This document shows, one piece after another, positions 25,605-25,696 of a stretch of 25,696 bases of DNA; position 1 is the stretch's first letter, and each line of letters begins with the position of its first letter. Source of the DNA: Streptomyces bicolor. GTDB lineage: Bacteria > Actinomycetota > Actinomycetes > Streptomycetales > Streptomycetaceae. The notes under the pieces are model-generated. The model did no database searches and was not told where the DNA came from. It was given only the letters and a program-made list of their open reading frames with translations. The stretch is from the NCBI RefSeq assembly GCF_000719285.1, contig NZ_JOFS01000060.1:1-25696 (forward strand). Reading direction: 5' to 3'. A program made the position numbers and the translations under genes.

Positions 25605-25696
25605 AGTTCGGCGGCGTCCTACTCTCCCACAGGGTCCCCCCTGCAGTACCATCGGCGCTGTAAGGCTTAGCTTCCGGGTTCGGAATGTAACCGGGC
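25605..25696 (-). rRNA. rrf: 5S ribosomal RNA, 3' part (runs off the right edge)
   Basis: The minus strand reads GCCCGGTTACATTCCGAACC at the window edge, continues through CGGAAGCTAAGCC and GCGCCGATGGTACTGC, and ends with GGGAGAGTAGGACGCCGCCG then AAC. This is the conserved actinobacterial 5S rRNA without its first 25-30 nt. The 23S and 16S genes should lie to the right on the same strand. Confidence 0.96.

Noticed and set aside
24888..25652. Longer version of the phosphatidyltransferase starting at 25652
   Set aside because: It would translate part of the 5S rRNA gene and its terminator; the GTG at 25496 has a perfect RBS.

Overview
The window is chromosomal DNA from a high-GC actinomycete, almost certainly a Streptomyces. 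GC content is very high, codon third positions are nearly always G or C, and GTG starts are frequent. The protein families (molbindins, PRC-barrel protein, GarA-like FHA protein, FtsR-type MerR protein, DUF151, DUF881/Sbp/DUF881) are standard Streptomyces core genes. Most genes lie on the minus strand.

Region 1 (1-9.3 kb) is a potassium-uptake locus. Reading leftward on the minus strand it holds a KimA-like APC permease, a 27-residue micro-ORF, kdpF, kdpA, kdpB, kdpC and the start of kdpD, which runs off the left edge. The kdp structural genes are intact and tightly coupled. The right part is damaged. The kimA-like gene changes frame three times. The 3' half of a second kdpD-like kinase carries a 1-nt frameshift. 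That kinase is joined head-to-head near 8617/8618 to the 3' third of a plus-strand APC transporter, as if one deletion removed the 5' halves of a divergent pair. The same 17-bp element (two CGTCAA-like half-sites 11 bp apart) occurs twice upstream of the kdp operon and once upstream of the kimA-like gene. I propose it is the operator of KdpE or another OmpR-type regulator, linking the two K+ importers.

Region 2 (9.4-11.3 kb) holds a small membrane protein, a DUF1707 protein that may be frameshifted, and a molybdate pair: an HTH-Mop regulator and a double-Mop molbindin. A perfect inverted repeat lies between the DUF1707 and HTH-Mop genes. A strong bidirectional terminator closes the region.

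Region 3 (11.3-16.6 kb) holds gcvP behind a tandem glycine riboswitch, a divergent PRC-barrel gene, a repeat-rich intergenic spacer and dinB.

Region 4 (16.8-22.2 kb) is a conserved actinobacterial block read leftward: DUF881, Sbp/DUF1290, DUF881, GarA-like FHA protein, FtsR-like MerR protein, DUF151 and a second MerR protein. From memory this matches the Mycobacterium order around garA and gcvB, except that gcvH is absent here. The block combines control of 2-oxoglutarate metabolism, cell-division-linked regulation and envelope proteins of unknown role.

Region 5 (22.2-25.7 kb) holds a fused mannose-1-phosphate guanylyltransferase/phosphomannomutase-like protein, a CDP-alcohol phosphatidyltransferase, and the terminator and 3' end of an rRNA operon (5S, minus strand).
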